Under the pieces are notes generated by a model. The model worked only from the letters and a program-made list of their open reading frames with translations, did no database searches and was not told the DNA's origin. Shown one piece after another: positions 1 to 10,813 of a stretch of DNA of 35,020 nucleotides. Both the position numbers and the translations under genes were made by a program. Origin of the DNA: Nymphaea colorata (taxonomy: Eukaryota > Streptophyta > Magnoliopsida > Nymphaeales > Nymphaeaceae); NCBI RefSeq assembly GCF_008831285.2, contig NW_022205118.1:1-35020 (forward strand). Direction: 5' to 3'. Positions within the stretch are counted from its first letter, which is position 1; each line of letters begins with the position of its first letter.

Positions 1-97
1 CCAACCCCAACCCCAACCCCAACCCCAACCCCAACCCCAACCCCAACCCCAACCCAACCCCAACCCCAACCCCAACCCCAACCCCAACCCCAACCCC
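1..97. repeat. Left telomere, C4A2 repeats
   Basis: About sixteen CCCCAA units read inward from the first base, with one shortened CCCAA unit near 52-56. C4A2 on the 5' end is the C-rich strand of a G4T2 telomere, as in Tetrahymena and relatives. It marks a true macronuclear chromosome end. Only 48 nt separate it from the stop codon of the first gene. Confidence 0.98.
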
Positions 98-145
98 GGA
101 TTGACTATATTTGATGACGATATATTGATAATAAGGTTAGGTGCA

Positions 146-1100
146 TCAAATGGAGGCGCATTTAGCAAGGAACTGTCCAAGTTGTATTTCTGTCGTCAAT
201 CCCTCGAGGACTCTCTTCTTGAGTTCTGCCACGTATTTGAGCATTTCGAACAGCCTCTCCCGCTTTATTTCCTCCTCCATGCTCAGCAACACCTTGTGGA
301 TGGTGCCCACGATGTCAAAGACAGAGTAGCCTTGCTCGTAGATATCATGCATTCTGCGGACGGCCTAGTGGATGCGTCTTCCCTATGCCAGTCTGAGGAT
401 TGTCTTTATCTCTTCAATTGAAGGGGCATCGCAGATGTGAAGCACTAACTCATCAGTGATGGTCTATCCCTGACTAGCGAAGTGGCAAGCCTGGATATTG
501 TTGATAGCTGTCTCATATCTCCATCAGCGATGAAGAGAAGCGTGCGGAAGGCCTGTTCGGTGATCTTGACTCCCTCGCCCTCGATGACCCTCTTGAGGTT
601 GAGCTCTACTTCATTGTCCTTGAGTTTTCCGAACCTGAGGATGATGCAGCGACTCTGGATGGGCTCGATGATCTTGGAGGAGGTGTTGCAGGAGAGCACG
701 AACCTGGTCGTGTCGCTGAAGTTGCTGATGATCATGCGTAGGGCGTGCTGGGCGCCCTCGGTCAGGCTGTCCGCTCGTCCAGCACGATGATCTTGGTCCT
801 GCCTGCGCCCAAAGCCACCTTCTTCTGCGCGAAGGACTTGATCTGCTCCCTCACCACGTCGATGCCGCGCTCGTCGGAAGCGTTCAGCTCAAGGGTTGCC
901 TCCTTGAACTGGCCCTCCAAGAGCTCGCGCACGATGCAAAGGACGCTTGATGTCTTACCAACACCAGGAGGGCCTGCGAGAATGAGGTTGGGAATGGTGC
1001 CTTGAGCCACGCAGGCGCGTAGGGTGTTGATTTGTTCGACGTTTCCGTAGACTTCGCTGAGGGTCTTGGGTCTGTACTTCTCCAGCCAGATTTATTTCAT
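146..1100 (-). CDS. RFC2: Replication factor C subunit, RFC2 type (yeast Rfc4), frameshifted
   Basis: Small subunit of the RFC clamp loader, an AAA+ ATPase that opens PCNA onto primed DNA in the nucleus. The ATG at 1100 gives the family start with WLEKYRPKTL. Walker A GPPGVGKTS, then LNASDERGIDVVR, Walker B IIVLDEAD, and the RFC-box CNTSSKIIEPIQSRC follow in order; the C-terminal helical collar ends with LGQFLAKCASI and a TGA. About 315 residues, normal for the family. EPIQSRC and the following residues fit RFC2 better than RFC3-5. Two single-G losses interrupt it: in Walker B near 775 and after DMRQ near 505. In-frame TAG at the position of Glu in the usual 'DEA' helix supports TAG = Glu. 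The gene ends 48 nt from the telomere. Confidence 0.93.
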
Positions 1101-1268
1101 GGCGCTAATTTTATAAAGTCACTGATTCAAACCGCCCTATAACTATCCCTATAATATCGCTATTCCCAATTCAATGGTGCATTTTCCAGCGGATTTATTG
1201 TTGGTCATTTGTGAGGGCAAGTCTTGTGAAGATATATCGATACTTACTAAACTTATCTTATACTTAAT
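1101..1268. promoter_or_regulatory. Divergent intergenic region between RFC2 and the ART-domain gene
   Basis: 168 nt between two divergent ATGs, AT-rich, with a TATAAA-like run near 1110 and CCCTATAA/CCCTATAATA near 1134-1155. It must hold both promoters. No motif can be proven from one sequence. Confidence 0.4.
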
Positions 1269-3831
1269 ATGAGCTTGCACCAAAGGGAAAATAAAAAGAA
1301 GCTGTCCGTCTTTCTCCGCTCTTCGTTGATACGGAATTCGTGCCTATTGGCATGCAATACTTCACTCTCTACAATCGGCAGCTCACCAACATCCCCACAG
1401 TCCTTCCCTACTCCTCCGAGCAGACCTTCCAGCAATTGCAAGCCAAACTTTCCAAGAAAAAGCCAGCAGTTTCCAATAATAGCTCAATAAAAGAATACAA
1501 AATCCTGGCATGCAGAAAACGCATAGACGGGGTGGAGTATGAGTTGAATAATGAGTCCCAATTGATTGAAATGCCGATGGGAAGGGGATCGGTGTGGGAG
1601 AGCAGGGAGAGATGCGATATTTGCTGTGTGATGCTGGCTAGCAAGGAGGAAGTTATCCACTTGTCGGTTCGGAGGAAATCGGAATAGGCGATCCGGGCAG
1701 ACATTGTTACTGAGATAAACAGGAAATATGAGATAAAGCTGAGATAGGATGATATCCAGTTCAGCCTCCTCTCCTTCTCCTGCCAAGCAGAAGCCAGCGT
1801 CACCAATATTAGGTACATCCCCACTCCAGTCGAAAGCCTCACCGATTCCATCCTGAGAACCTAGGAGATGATCTTCGTAGGGATTGACATCATCACCAAT
1901 CGCTTCTCGCCCGCTAAGTTCATCTCCAAGAAGAGCAACTAGATCGTCAGCAGTATCAATCCTTACAGCAACGGTGATAAGAATCGTGGAAAGTAGTTAA
2001 AAATGGTCTCTGCTGTAATACGAAAGGATCAAACAGTACCAAGTGAGAGAAGTGCTAACTATGTTGGGCGTGAAGGATGCATAAAGTAGAGGCATAAAAG
2101 TCATGGACAAAATCTTCGAGCCCACCGAAATCATCTACAATATCGGGTATCTTTTCGATGAGACTGGCCTAATCAACTTCATCGACGCTATCGTGGTGGG
2201 CCAACGTGAGGTTTTCTTCTCAGGGATTGGCAAATTCCCAGCGCTAAATGAGACTGAGCTTATGAGGATAGTGGAGGAGGACAATAAGCAGAAGAGCAGT
2301 ATGCGAAGCGACTACAACGTGAGGATGCATGTGAGTCCACTAGGCCTTTTCTGCTCTGAATGCCAGATTCACTCCAACAAGGAGACTTCTTTCAACTTCT
2401 TGTACCACATCATCAACAAGTACATTCGCAACTACTTCACCCACTACAATAACTTCTTCGATGATTCAATCTCCAGTCGGTTCGCAACCGGCCTCTACTA
2501 GCAACTGAGGAAATTGGCGCCCTATGATGGACCAGTCTACCGATGGGTGGGATATGAACTCAGCCATCAACAAGGAGACACTATTCAGTTCTGCAGTTTT
2601 ATTGTAACAACCATGAATGAAAAGGTATTGAATTTGAACGGTGGGCCTTTCTACTAGACTCGCCCACCATCATCAAGCTCATATCAAAGACTGGAAGGAT
2701 GGTATACATAACTTTAGCAGTTTTACCAAATTGTAAGAAGTAATTTTCCTTCCTTTCACAAGCTTCAGAGTCATCGAAGATTCTAAGACAAATACTCAAT
2801 TAATCTCACCCTCGAGTAGCTGCAGTAGAAGAGAGTGTAAGCTCATCGAATATTGTCCTTTGGGTCGATAATAATCTGAAAGAGGGTCAGAATGCCTTTA
2901 ACATAGTCAAGTGCCTTCCTCGAAGCATCCACCTCTATCAACTCACTTCCACTCTCAATTTTAGTGCTGGATCTCATCTCATTAAAGGACTGCAAATTCC
3001 AAGTCAAACCGTATCATCGTCATCACCAATATGCGTAGGATATAGAATGGAAAAGAAAACCCTAATGCGGGATATAGACAATAAAAACTGCCAAAAATGA
3101 TATTCCCAAAGCCACAATAATAGTCTATATAGGCAGCATAGAGCATACTAAAAACAATCTAGAAAAAATGAAATCAATCCTGACACCTTATACGTTACAA
3201 ACTAGTTTCACAGCTCTTGGGGTTACTCATCAGGAGTTCAATTTCGAGAGAACAGAAGAAGAAGCAAAAGAAAGAGGAAGAGATGCTGAACAAGATAGAA
3301 AAACAAGATTGGTAGGATTATTTTTCAGTCATTCAAGATGACCCTATCCCCAAAAAAGAAGAAAAGGAAAAAATTCCTAAAGAACCTTATACCAAAAACA
3401 AGGGATATCTATGATAAGTAGTGTAAAGTAACAGAAATCCCCTCCAAAGGACAACTTTCAATGCAATTCGAGAAAAAAATAGAAGTGGTTCCTTCTTAAA
3501 AGAAATTTCAAAAGTTACAACCATCGATAATGCAAGCAGAATCCCCAAAGTATGCCCATAATGCCTTGATATAGAAATCCAAAGGCCAAGAATTCGGTCA
3601 AATGTCAATAAGCCATCCTTTCAACAGCCTGTCCAGCCAAAACAGCCTCAATCTTTCATCATGTCTCCTCCTTAAAATGACAATCCAGACAGGTTTGATA
3701 ACTAACCCCCTGTAAAGCAACCCTATGCAAAAAAACTAGTCAATCCAATCTTTACCAAATTTCAAATTTGAATTCCAAGGTTGGAGCGCCAACAGTACCC
3801 AAGAGCAGCATTTACCAAAAGTGAAGCTTGA
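1269..3831 (+). CDS. ADP-ribosyltransferase domain protein with receiver-like domain, frameshifted
   Basis: Not assignable to a named gene, but two domains are visible. An N-terminal ~400 residues has no match I know. Near 2500-2790 the R-S-E type ADP-ribosyltransferase signature appears: APYDGPVYRWVGYELS, then FCSFIVTTMNEKV, then FTKL-E-EVIFLPFTSFRV (one Glu is TAA), which matches the catalytic Glu strand. Near 2850-3230 follows a receiver-like fold: NIVLWVDNNLKEG, ITNMRR, NPNAGY and IIVYIGSIEHTKNNLEKM, the pattern of an alpha/beta domain resembling response regulators. A Pro/Gln-rich tail follows. At least six frameshifts must be crossed, so domain borders are approximate. The end is uncertain (TGA at 3829-3831, or up to ~3910 in another frame). 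Likely role: mono-ADP-ribosylation of a protein target (inferred). Confidence 0.65.
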
Positions 3832-4061
3832 TGATCTTTATAGATGAAGCCGTGCATTTATACATAATAATCTTGATGAAGAAAGGGAAAGGATCAAATG
3901 AGTGAAGACTGAACTGTGGGGACGCGTTGTGATTAGTTTCTGACCACCAGTGGTGCACACTTCTTTACAAATCTACATTTCCCCTCTATTTTTCATAGAT
4001 TTCCTTGCTCTCCAATCCCACCTGCTTGCAAAAATTCAAATAAGCTTTTCCTTTCTCTCTT

Positions 4062-4733
4062 TCAGGCCGTACAATTGTAACGATTGGCTTCAAGCGTCTC
4101 TCCATCACAGTCTTTCGCGTTGATTCCGATCCCTATGTGAGAAGAGGCTTTCTTTCGATCGGTTACTAGTCTACTTATGCGGGGTTCTACTGAGGGAGTG
4201 TATTTTTTTGCGGATGTCATCAAGACAATCGTAGTATTTGTTCTTTCGTGTAGGGAGCAATTGAATTTTCGAGCTTGCTCCTTCAGATGCGCATCGTCCT
4301 TACTGATAGAATGGGCCAGTCGTATGTTGTAGGTGATTGTTCGATGAATTATCTTTACTCTCGGGAAAATGGGAGTCTTTGAGGAGAGTTTCGCAGTAAG
4401 GTTTCATAGTGACTGATTTTTTCGAAGATTTCAGTAGAAATTGCTTCTGCTTCCTCTGCTTTTGCCATTTTTTGGACTGTTGCATCGAAAACACGGTACT
4501 TCTGGATGAGTGATTCCACATATCGTCTATTCTTGATTGAAATCCTCTCATCAGCTGCAGATTTTTTAGTCGTTGGCTTTATGGTACTAATCCTTAGGGA
4601 AACATAAGGTTTCGTTCTATTTTTTCAATGATTTTTTTCTGTTCGATGGGAAAGGGTGCCTAGACTTGTATATTGAGTCTTCCTTCCCGTATGAGGGAAA
4701 AGGCTTTTTGGCTGGCCTTTTCGACGCCGTCAT
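4062..4733 (-). CDS. Unrecognised basic protein, ~220 residues, frameshifted
   Basis: Not recognised. From the ATG at 4733 the protein starts MTASKRPAKKPFPSYGKE, then runs through IEQKKIIEKIE, ERISIKNRRYVESLIQKYR and AEEAEAISTEIFEKISHYE to a long clean stretch ending NRYNCTA-TGA. It is hydrophilic and Lys/Arg-rich with predicted helix; no signal peptide or membrane segment. The ~95-codon C-terminal frame contains no stop of any kind, and the amino-acid make-up is protein-like on this strand only. Three frame changes are needed. It lies convergent to the ART gene (230 nt gap, in which I see nothing) and downstream of the coiled-coil gene on the same strand. Confidence 0.5.
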
Positions 4734-4881
4734 ATTTATGCAGACTGCTAAAATATCGATGAATATGGCTCTGGTCTGGCTGTTATTAGTTGAACGTTTT
4801 ATTACTATCCATCACCCAATCAATTATAGCGATATCAGAGCAGCTAGGATAGGCAAGGTTCAAATGATTAAGATAAAGAGA

Positions 4882-6922
4882 TCATTTTTAAAATAGTATC
4901 TCGTAGCGGAGATTTGATAGGTTTTGAGATTTTATGACCACCTTACCGATAAAATAGCTCTATAATTCCTCGTTTAACTATATACCCAACCTTTGAATAA
5001 TTAGAGTAGTTTTTTCTTGGAGATGAGGCCCTTTGGAGCTGTTACTTTTAGTGCTGACTATAGATTCGTCTGATACCTTTACAGCAATTAGTTGGCTTAT
5101 TTTAATATCTTCGTCTGGTTTCTAATGATTCATAATCCCCATGGCAGTCTTGATGATAGATTTGACCACGCTTCTCAAATTTTCATTATTTGGGTCGCAG
5201 TAAACATAGTCGTTGGGACTATCCTCGATGAGATATCGACTCAGAGCCAAAGCGTCGGTTCGTTTAACCCAAACGCATCATTTTGGAGTATTTTGTTGAC
5301 TTCCCTCATGTTGATGTATATGGAGTTCCAGCTCTATTCCTCCTCATCCTCTGCCATATCCACGTCGGCATTATAGTCAAAATACTTGCGAATGTCCTCG
5401 ATGGGGATGCTCAGGCCGATGAATCTGAACCTGAGAGTTTCGCAGATATCAGCCACTTCATCTTTGGTCACCTTTCTTGATTTGACTCCCTATTCGGTGT
5501 TTCGCTTGTCTGCGGTAATCTGCGTCCTTTTCTTTTTTTCCGATTCTTTCTTGGTGATGTCGATACTCTTGGTCATCAGTTCTGCAATATTTTTGGTGTT
5601 ATCTCCTGACCCTTTGCGACTCTTGGCAACGATGCTCTTGGTCTCGTACTCTTCCTCTTGGGCTTACCTACTGTGGGTGTGTTGCTTGCTGACGTTGTAT
5701 TTGATCATGGTGGATCCCATTGAGTATTAGAGCAAGACCTATCTGTCGTATTCTGCGTTGGAGCGGTTGTCCTGCATGATGTTGTTGGAGACTAGGTGGT
5801 TCACTTCGTCGAGAGGCTTCCAGTAGCTGAGAAGAGTGGTAAGGTATGCGATTTCCTTCTAAAGCTTGGCGATACGAATGGACTTGTCTTCAAGTTCGTG
5901 TCTGAAGATTTATCTCTATGTTTATGATTGCTTCTCTAGGGTATCCTTTATTCTCTTGATCCTGGCTTCATAGTTAGACACAGCATCTTCCTTCTCCTGC
6001 TTGTACTGGTTGAAATTGTTAGCCACCTCTTGCTTTTCTTTCTACAGTTTTTTGACCTTCCTCCAAGCAGCATGCTGACTATTGTCCCGCTATATGAGCA
6101 ATTTATCAAGATAGTTAATCTTCTGGTCTCTCACTTTTAGTTCCTCTGTGAGGACCTTCACTTTGTTCCTTAGATCGTTGACTTGGGTGGATAGATTGTC
6201 ATTCTCTTGCTGGATTTCAAACTTATATCTCTTGTAAAGCTCTATGGTCTCTTCCACTGCAGAGGTGAGTGTGCCATGTTGCACGTATTTCATTTCTTCT
6301 TTGGCTTACTTTATTCTTTTCATTAATTTTTGGTTTTCCTCGTGGAGCATATCCGCGTAAACTCTTTCCTCCCTTGCTTGTGAGAATACGTATTATTGGG
6401 TAAGGAGGTCATACTATAGGCATTTCTATTCGTATTCTAAGTGAAGGAAGTGGTACTTAGTTTGATCTGTTCATACTGTTGTTTGACTCCTCGGACCATA
6501 TCTGGGCCGCTATTGCTCCAGTACATTTCTTTGTTGTACTTGATATTGAGCTGTTTGGTGAATTCTGTGTTCTTTCGTCGCATCTGCTCGGTCTTTGCCT
6601 TCTGCAAGTTCAGCTCCTCTTTGAGGTAGTTAATTTCCTTCTTCAGTTGAAGGTTCTCCTCGATAAGCTCTTCTTTTTGCTTGTAGGTCTTGGACTGTGA
6701 GACCTTAGACGCATCCACTTCCTACCCCAGGAAACCCAATTTCGTTGGGACGTTCTTGTTGCTATATCTCTTGGTCGAGAAGATGCCGCCATACATGTTC
6801 TCAATGAACTCGATTTTATTAGCATTTTTGTTTGAGTTTCCCGAGGAGGGTCTGCCGCGATCGTGGCTAACCTTCGCGCTGGAGGCCCTGGCGCGTTTGG
6901 TCCTGTTTTATTGGTTGGACAT
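4882..6922 (-). CDS. Coiled-coil protein with EF-hand-like C-terminal region, frameshifted
   Basis: From ATG 6922 the N-terminus is basic and Ser-rich with GFLG-E-EVDASKVSQSK, followed by ~300 residues of heptad coiled coil (EELIEENLQLKKEINYLKEE; KVKVLTEELKVRDQKINYLD; ARIKRIKDTLEKQ). Many TAG codons sit in 'KL*KE' contexts that read naturally as KLEKE. Residues encoded around 5230-5460 look like a degenerate EF-hand pair: LRFRFIGLSIPIEDIRKYFD, then FGLNEPTLALSRYLIED. It ends LRYEILFEK-TGA. Such architecture is common in axonemal and centrosomal proteins, but I cannot name it. Several single-base shifts (near 6430, 6060, 5700, 5480, 5000) break the frame. The start is 75 nt downstream of the GBP-like gene's stop. 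Confidence 0.68.
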
Positions 6923-6997
6923 TTGGCAGCAACTGCGAAAATAAAACTTATTAATAATGGTGGCTGACGATGCATGAAGAAAAGCAATCATAATAAA

Positions 6998-9081
6998 TCA
7001 TTTAAGAGTAATCTTCTTTATGTTCTCTGTCTTTATGTCTCGGATCACCGAACGCACGGAACGGTTGCTTGCGTGGGATTTATCGGCAAAGGACTTGTCA
7101 ACTTGCGATTTATCTCCAAAGGATTTGTCTGCAATTGATTTTTAGACTAGGGTCTTATCACCTGAGGCAAGAGCAGTCTCAATTTGGCTATTCTTCACAG
7201 CCATTTTTTTCACCTTTTCCTTGATGTGCACGATCTCTTCTTATTGGGGCGGTTTGGATTTGATTTCATTCAGAAGAGATTAGTTTTTGCTGTGGTTGTC
7301 TCTGAGCTTCTAGAGGAGACTTTCCTTTTGAGCTGGAGTGAGTGTTTAGTTCTATTTCTTATCTTGTATTTCTTGCTTGAGGACTGAGGCTTTGGTTACT
7401 AAGACTTAGTGCTTATCTGCTAGATTGGCGTGAGATTCTTTTCCTCCCTTCAAGCCGCCTCTCTTCTCCAAAATTACGCTTTACAGCTCTTTCTTTTTTA
7501 GAGCAATTTGCTTCTTAAGCTCTTATTCTCTATGCTTACCTCCGCCCTGTTTAAATGGATCTCTTCAGTATCAAACAAATGTTCCAAACGTTCCTCTACG
7601 GGTTTGATGTCGTTGTGATCAAGCTTTCTATTTCCTTTTTCATCTTTGAATCCTTTCTTAAGCTTGGTAAAGTATTGATTGGGGTTTCCTTATTCGATGC
7701 TAGGTAATTTTTTGTTATAATAATCATAAGTTTTCTGTTTGTTTTCCTGTAGAATCTCACTCTATATTTTATCTATTTCTCCTTGTAGTTTTTTCTCATA
7801 TTGTTCATGAACTTTTTTATCAATGACTTCCTTATCAAACTCTTTATATGCTTGTGTGCTTCCTCTTTCAAATGCATCAGTGATGACATCTAAAGGTTTG
7901 GGTTCAGGGTCTTTTCTGATCGAGTTACCTCTTTGAGATAGATAAATTTGCATTTTTGGATGGTTTCATCATAGATGTTTCCTTTTACTCCGTCAAAACT
8001 AAATAAAGAAACACTTACATTTGGTCCACCTTCACAGCTCCACCGTTATTTATGGTTGATTTTGATTGCTAGATAATGTATGGTAAATTTTTGCCATTGA
8101 ATGCAACGTTTCCGTATTCTTTGCCTTTCATCTTCTAGTAGATATCCTTGAAGACCACAGACGTCATTTTACGTATTTTTCATTGAGTCCATCTGAGTTT
8201 TCAGTTAAAGTTGATTTCAAAAGTTCTTCCTTGGTGCCGGCCTTGGAGGGGTCTTGGGCATCATGCAGAATGGAGAAGTTGTAAACGGAAACAGTATTCC
8301 GATGTTATCGATTTCCTTCTTGACTGGTTTGGAAGAACGATAGAGGGTGTATATTTCATTGGGCCAGTAGGGTGAAAACTTGTTGGCTTGTATTCCCTTA
8401 TCGCTAAACCTGCGCTGGCTTTGCAAGAGATGCGAATAGGCAGGTCTCAAGACAGTTAATTCTTCATCATTGGGTTCTGGGACAACAACTAATTTTTCAC
8501 AGAGCAGTAGCTCAAAATCCAGTAGTTTTTCCTCATCGGGTGAAATCTAGTCCTTGCCCTCGAAGCCTGCATAGTCCACCAAAAAGAACTTGAGATTGTC
8601 CTTGGTGTAGGGGATGCTCCAGAAGTAGAGTCCTGGCTCTCTGCGATTGGAGGAGTACTAAAATAACGGTAGTTTTACATTATTGCCTTCAAAATCGCTC
8701 AGGTTTAGGATCTTATCATACCAGAAGCTCTTCCCTGCGTTGCGTCTTCCGTAATTGCCGACAAAGCAATCTCGTTATCGCTGTATTTATTGAATATTTT
8801 AGAGGCTTAGGGATTGACAACCAATTTCCCCTTCTCAACTGATGCCAATTTCACCACCTCTCCTGGCTCTCTCAAGTCCTCCCCACTGACGAATTGGGAG
8901 AGGCGGTATTGTTCGAACCTTCCGAGTGAGGATCTGAGCGCGGGTGCGTTCTTTTTGCTGGCTCTGCTATCCCTGAGGTTGATGGGGAGACGATGGACTC
9001 GTAGTAGTAATAGGTGGAGACGTTGACTTGGTGTTGGTAGTAGCCGTCACCCAAATCCTGAGTTATTATCTCGGTGTTCAT
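6998..9081 (-). CDS. Guanylate-binding-protein-like large GTPase, frameshifted
   Basis: Dynamin-superfamily GTPase of the GBP/atlastin type. After an N-terminal low-complexity stretch, the family entry motif KGKLVVNP-E-A appears; its invariant Glu is TAA at 8807-8809. Then come a P-loop VGNYGRRNAGKSFWYD, the switch region EPGLYFWSIPYTKD, and a G3-like FLVDYAGFEG. The C-terminal half is helical (FERGSTQAYKEFDKEVID; EQYEKKLQGEID), as in GBP stalks, and the tail repeats a DKSF motif (7079-7145). About 690 residues. A 20-nt intron at 7999-8018 joins VDQ to IFDGVKG. The P-loop is less canonical than the usual RTGKS, so activity is not certain. Membrane or vesicle remodelling is the family role; the target is unknown. 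Several frameshifts. Confidence 0.75.
7079..7145 (-). repeat. Short repeated DKSF motif in the GBP-like tail
   Basis: The coding strand carries four related units: KSIADKSFGDK, SQVDKSFADKS and neighbours, each about 8-9 residues with D-K-S. The DNA shows repeated 'aaggacttgtc/aaggatttgtc' blocks on the + strand. It is an intragenic repeat at the extreme C-terminus, Ser/Lys-rich and probably disordered. Confidence 0.6.
7999..8018 (-). other. 20-nt intron in the GBP-like gene
   Basis: On the coding strand this is GTAAGTGTTTCTTTATTTAG, with GT-AG ends and a GTAAGT donor. Removing it joins GACCAAAT to TTTTGACGG and restores a continuous reading frame. Confidence 0.75.
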
Positions 9082-9389
9082 TCCTTATTATATCACAAAT
9101 ATTTTATTTCAGCCGGATCACACGCGCCCACCTCACATCCCCACACCCCCATAAATAACTCAAAGACACAAGGCAAATAGAAATATTAATGCTGAGGTGG
9201 AAGATGATCATATCTACAGATATCTAGTCATATTACTAGATGGAATAAGATAACAGGGGGAAGTTGTCTTTATCGTTTTTGGCTAATTACTGGCCTATGA
9301 AAATCGGATTTAGATAGAATGCTGTCCAAAGAAGATAGATCTCAAATCCTGACAGTATAAACATAACCATTTAAAAAGCCACACGCGCC
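9082..9389. promoter_or_regulatory. Divergent intergenic region, GBP-like gene / CRC gene
   Basis: 308 nt with no coding frame I can support. The exact 10-mer CACACGCGCC occurs at 9119-9128 and again at 9380-9389, just before the CRC gene ATG. A C-rich run (CCCCACACCCCC, ~9140) and an AT-rich centre lie between. It presumably carries both promoters. Confidence 0.4.
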
Positions 9390-10340
9390 ATGGACATCGA
9401 GTATAACAGCAAACGCAGCAGGCCCAGCATCCTCTAGCGCAGCTCCCTCCACTCCTCCTCAGTCATGTCCCTCGAAAGATTCAGCCTCCCGCGCAATTCG
9501 TCCCTCAGCCACAAGGCCAGTCTCCTCTCGTAACTTCCGCATCACTTAGAGCTATGGATCTCTAGCTTTCCAAGAACAGCAGAAACTCTGATCTTTTGGC
9601 CGAGAGCGACCCCAACCGTTTCTCGGACATGCAGCGGTAGTCAGTTGTTTACGAGTGTACCTGTGGGGTAATTTAGACAAGATCGACGTGGAGGAGAAGG
9701 ATCTCAATCGAAAATCCACCTGCAAGATCACCCACGAGTGTCTTTGCTCGGATGGCTGCCTCACCGTCATTGCGCCTGCTTTCTCACCCCCAGAGAGATA
9801 TGCGTGATCGGCCAGTGCTGTCCCGCCTGCATCGCCTCCAAAAACTAATACCTGCAGACCACCAGAGGTTTCCAGCTGGAGCGTTAGCGAAGAGAGAAAA
9901 AGGCTTTGTAGGAGGAAGCGAATCCCCTGCACGCTCTGAGGCAAAAAAACTACAAAAATTTGCATTACTACAAGCACGCTCATGCCAACTAGCCGATGAT
10001 AAAGGATCTCATCTTCTGCACGTGCAAGAAATCGCACTGCCAGAAGAAATATTGCCTCTGCTTCGATAAGGGAGTGAAATGCGGCGAGTTTTGCATCTGC
10101 ATCTAATGCGAGAATTAGGACGAAGAGAAAGCCTTCAGAGAGGAGGAACAGCGGAGATGGGAACGCTATGCTACCTACAAACCCTATGACTAGAATGAGG
10201 AGAAGAATGCAGCTATCGACGGCAACATCGAGCAATACTTAGACCACGAGTAGTAGCAACAGGAATAGGGCGTGTTCAACCCAACCATGGAGTTTTAGCC
10301 GGTCAACTTCGACAGATTTATGGACAATCGCTACTCGTGA
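9390..10340 (+). CDS. CRC/tesmin (CXC-domain) DNA-binding protein, LIN54/TSO1-like, frameshifted
   Basis: Nuclear DNA-binding protein of the CRC family; LIN54-type members bind cell-cycle promoters in DREAM-like complexes. The second CXC motif is clear: FCTCKKSHCQKKYCLCFD, then GVKCGEFCICI-E-CEN, with correct Cys spacing. The linker with NP.ALRQKNYKNLHYYKH resembles the RNP.AF.PK linker, and an upstream Cys cluster (STCKITHECLCSDGC, CCPACIASKN) would be the first CXC motif, though it is irregular and crossed by frameshifts. TAG in CICI*CEN reads as Glu. The N-terminus is Ser-rich. ATG 9390 is the first Met; the TGA follows FMDNRYS. Confidence 0.8.
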
Positions 10341-10408
10341 TCATTTTTTATATTGCTACCTATCCTCCATACTCCAGCCTGCAAGTAATTATTATCTATA
10401 ATCACCCT

Positions 10409-10813
10409 ATGAGTAAATTATCGGAAAACGTGGAGACCAGACTAAAGGCGGCGCAGTAGCTGCTGAAAAAGGACAAGGAGAAGAGCATGCAGTCTCCAAA
10501 CTTCATTCGTATCCTCATCACCTTCCGGAAGTAGTCACTATAACCAATCTGTTGCAGAGTCAGACGCAGGTCCATTCCTAGATGCTGACAGAGTACTGGC
10601 GAATCTATTTCAGGTTGATGGCGAATAACAACGTGAGGATCGTGTAGATAAAGCGGATAATAAGGAAGAGGCTGAGCATGCAGGACGGCGACAGTATTCA
10701 ACTCTTCTGCAGGAAGAAGCTGATCACAACCTGCAACCACTATCAAAGAGTTGAGGATGGAGAATGATGAAGGTCCCATTGAAATTTAAGTCACCAAAAT
10801 GCAAGTTTTTTGA
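10409..10813 (+). CDS. Small unrecognised protein, possibly ubiquitin-like fold
   Basis: From ATG 10409: MSKLSENVETRLKAAQ, helical and charged, through NFIRILITFRK, then after a frame change SQTQVHS-E-MLTEYWRIYFRL and VRIV-E-IKRIIRKRLSMQDG, QLFCRKKLI, TTIKELRMENDEGPIEI, ending MQVF-TGA. The order helix, beta, 'IKRIIRKRL' helix, beta, 'TIKEL...PIEI' recalls ubiquitin-like or RAWUL domains, but this is only a resemblance. About 130 residues, two frameshifts. The gene begins 68 nt after the CRC gene stop. An antisense open frame (10402-10779) exists but is less protein-like and leaves the tandem layout unexplained. Confidence 0.45.

Noticed and set aside
52-56. Variant CCCAA telomere unit as a biological wobble
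   Set aside because: Given the frequent one-base homopolymer losses in the window, a sequencing contraction explains it as well.
1408-1851. 147-codon minus-strand frame
   Set aside because: Overlaps the N-terminal part of the ART-domain gene, whose plus-strand frame is longer and continues into recognised domains.
9552-10235. 227-codon open frame on the minus strand
   Set aside because: Antisense to the CRC gene, whose Cys pattern is unmistakable on the plus strand; the antisense protein is low in sense and has no domain.
10402-10779. 125-codon open frame on the minus strand
   Set aside because: Antisense to the small plus-strand gene, which reads as a better protein with helical charged segments and fits the tandem spacing.
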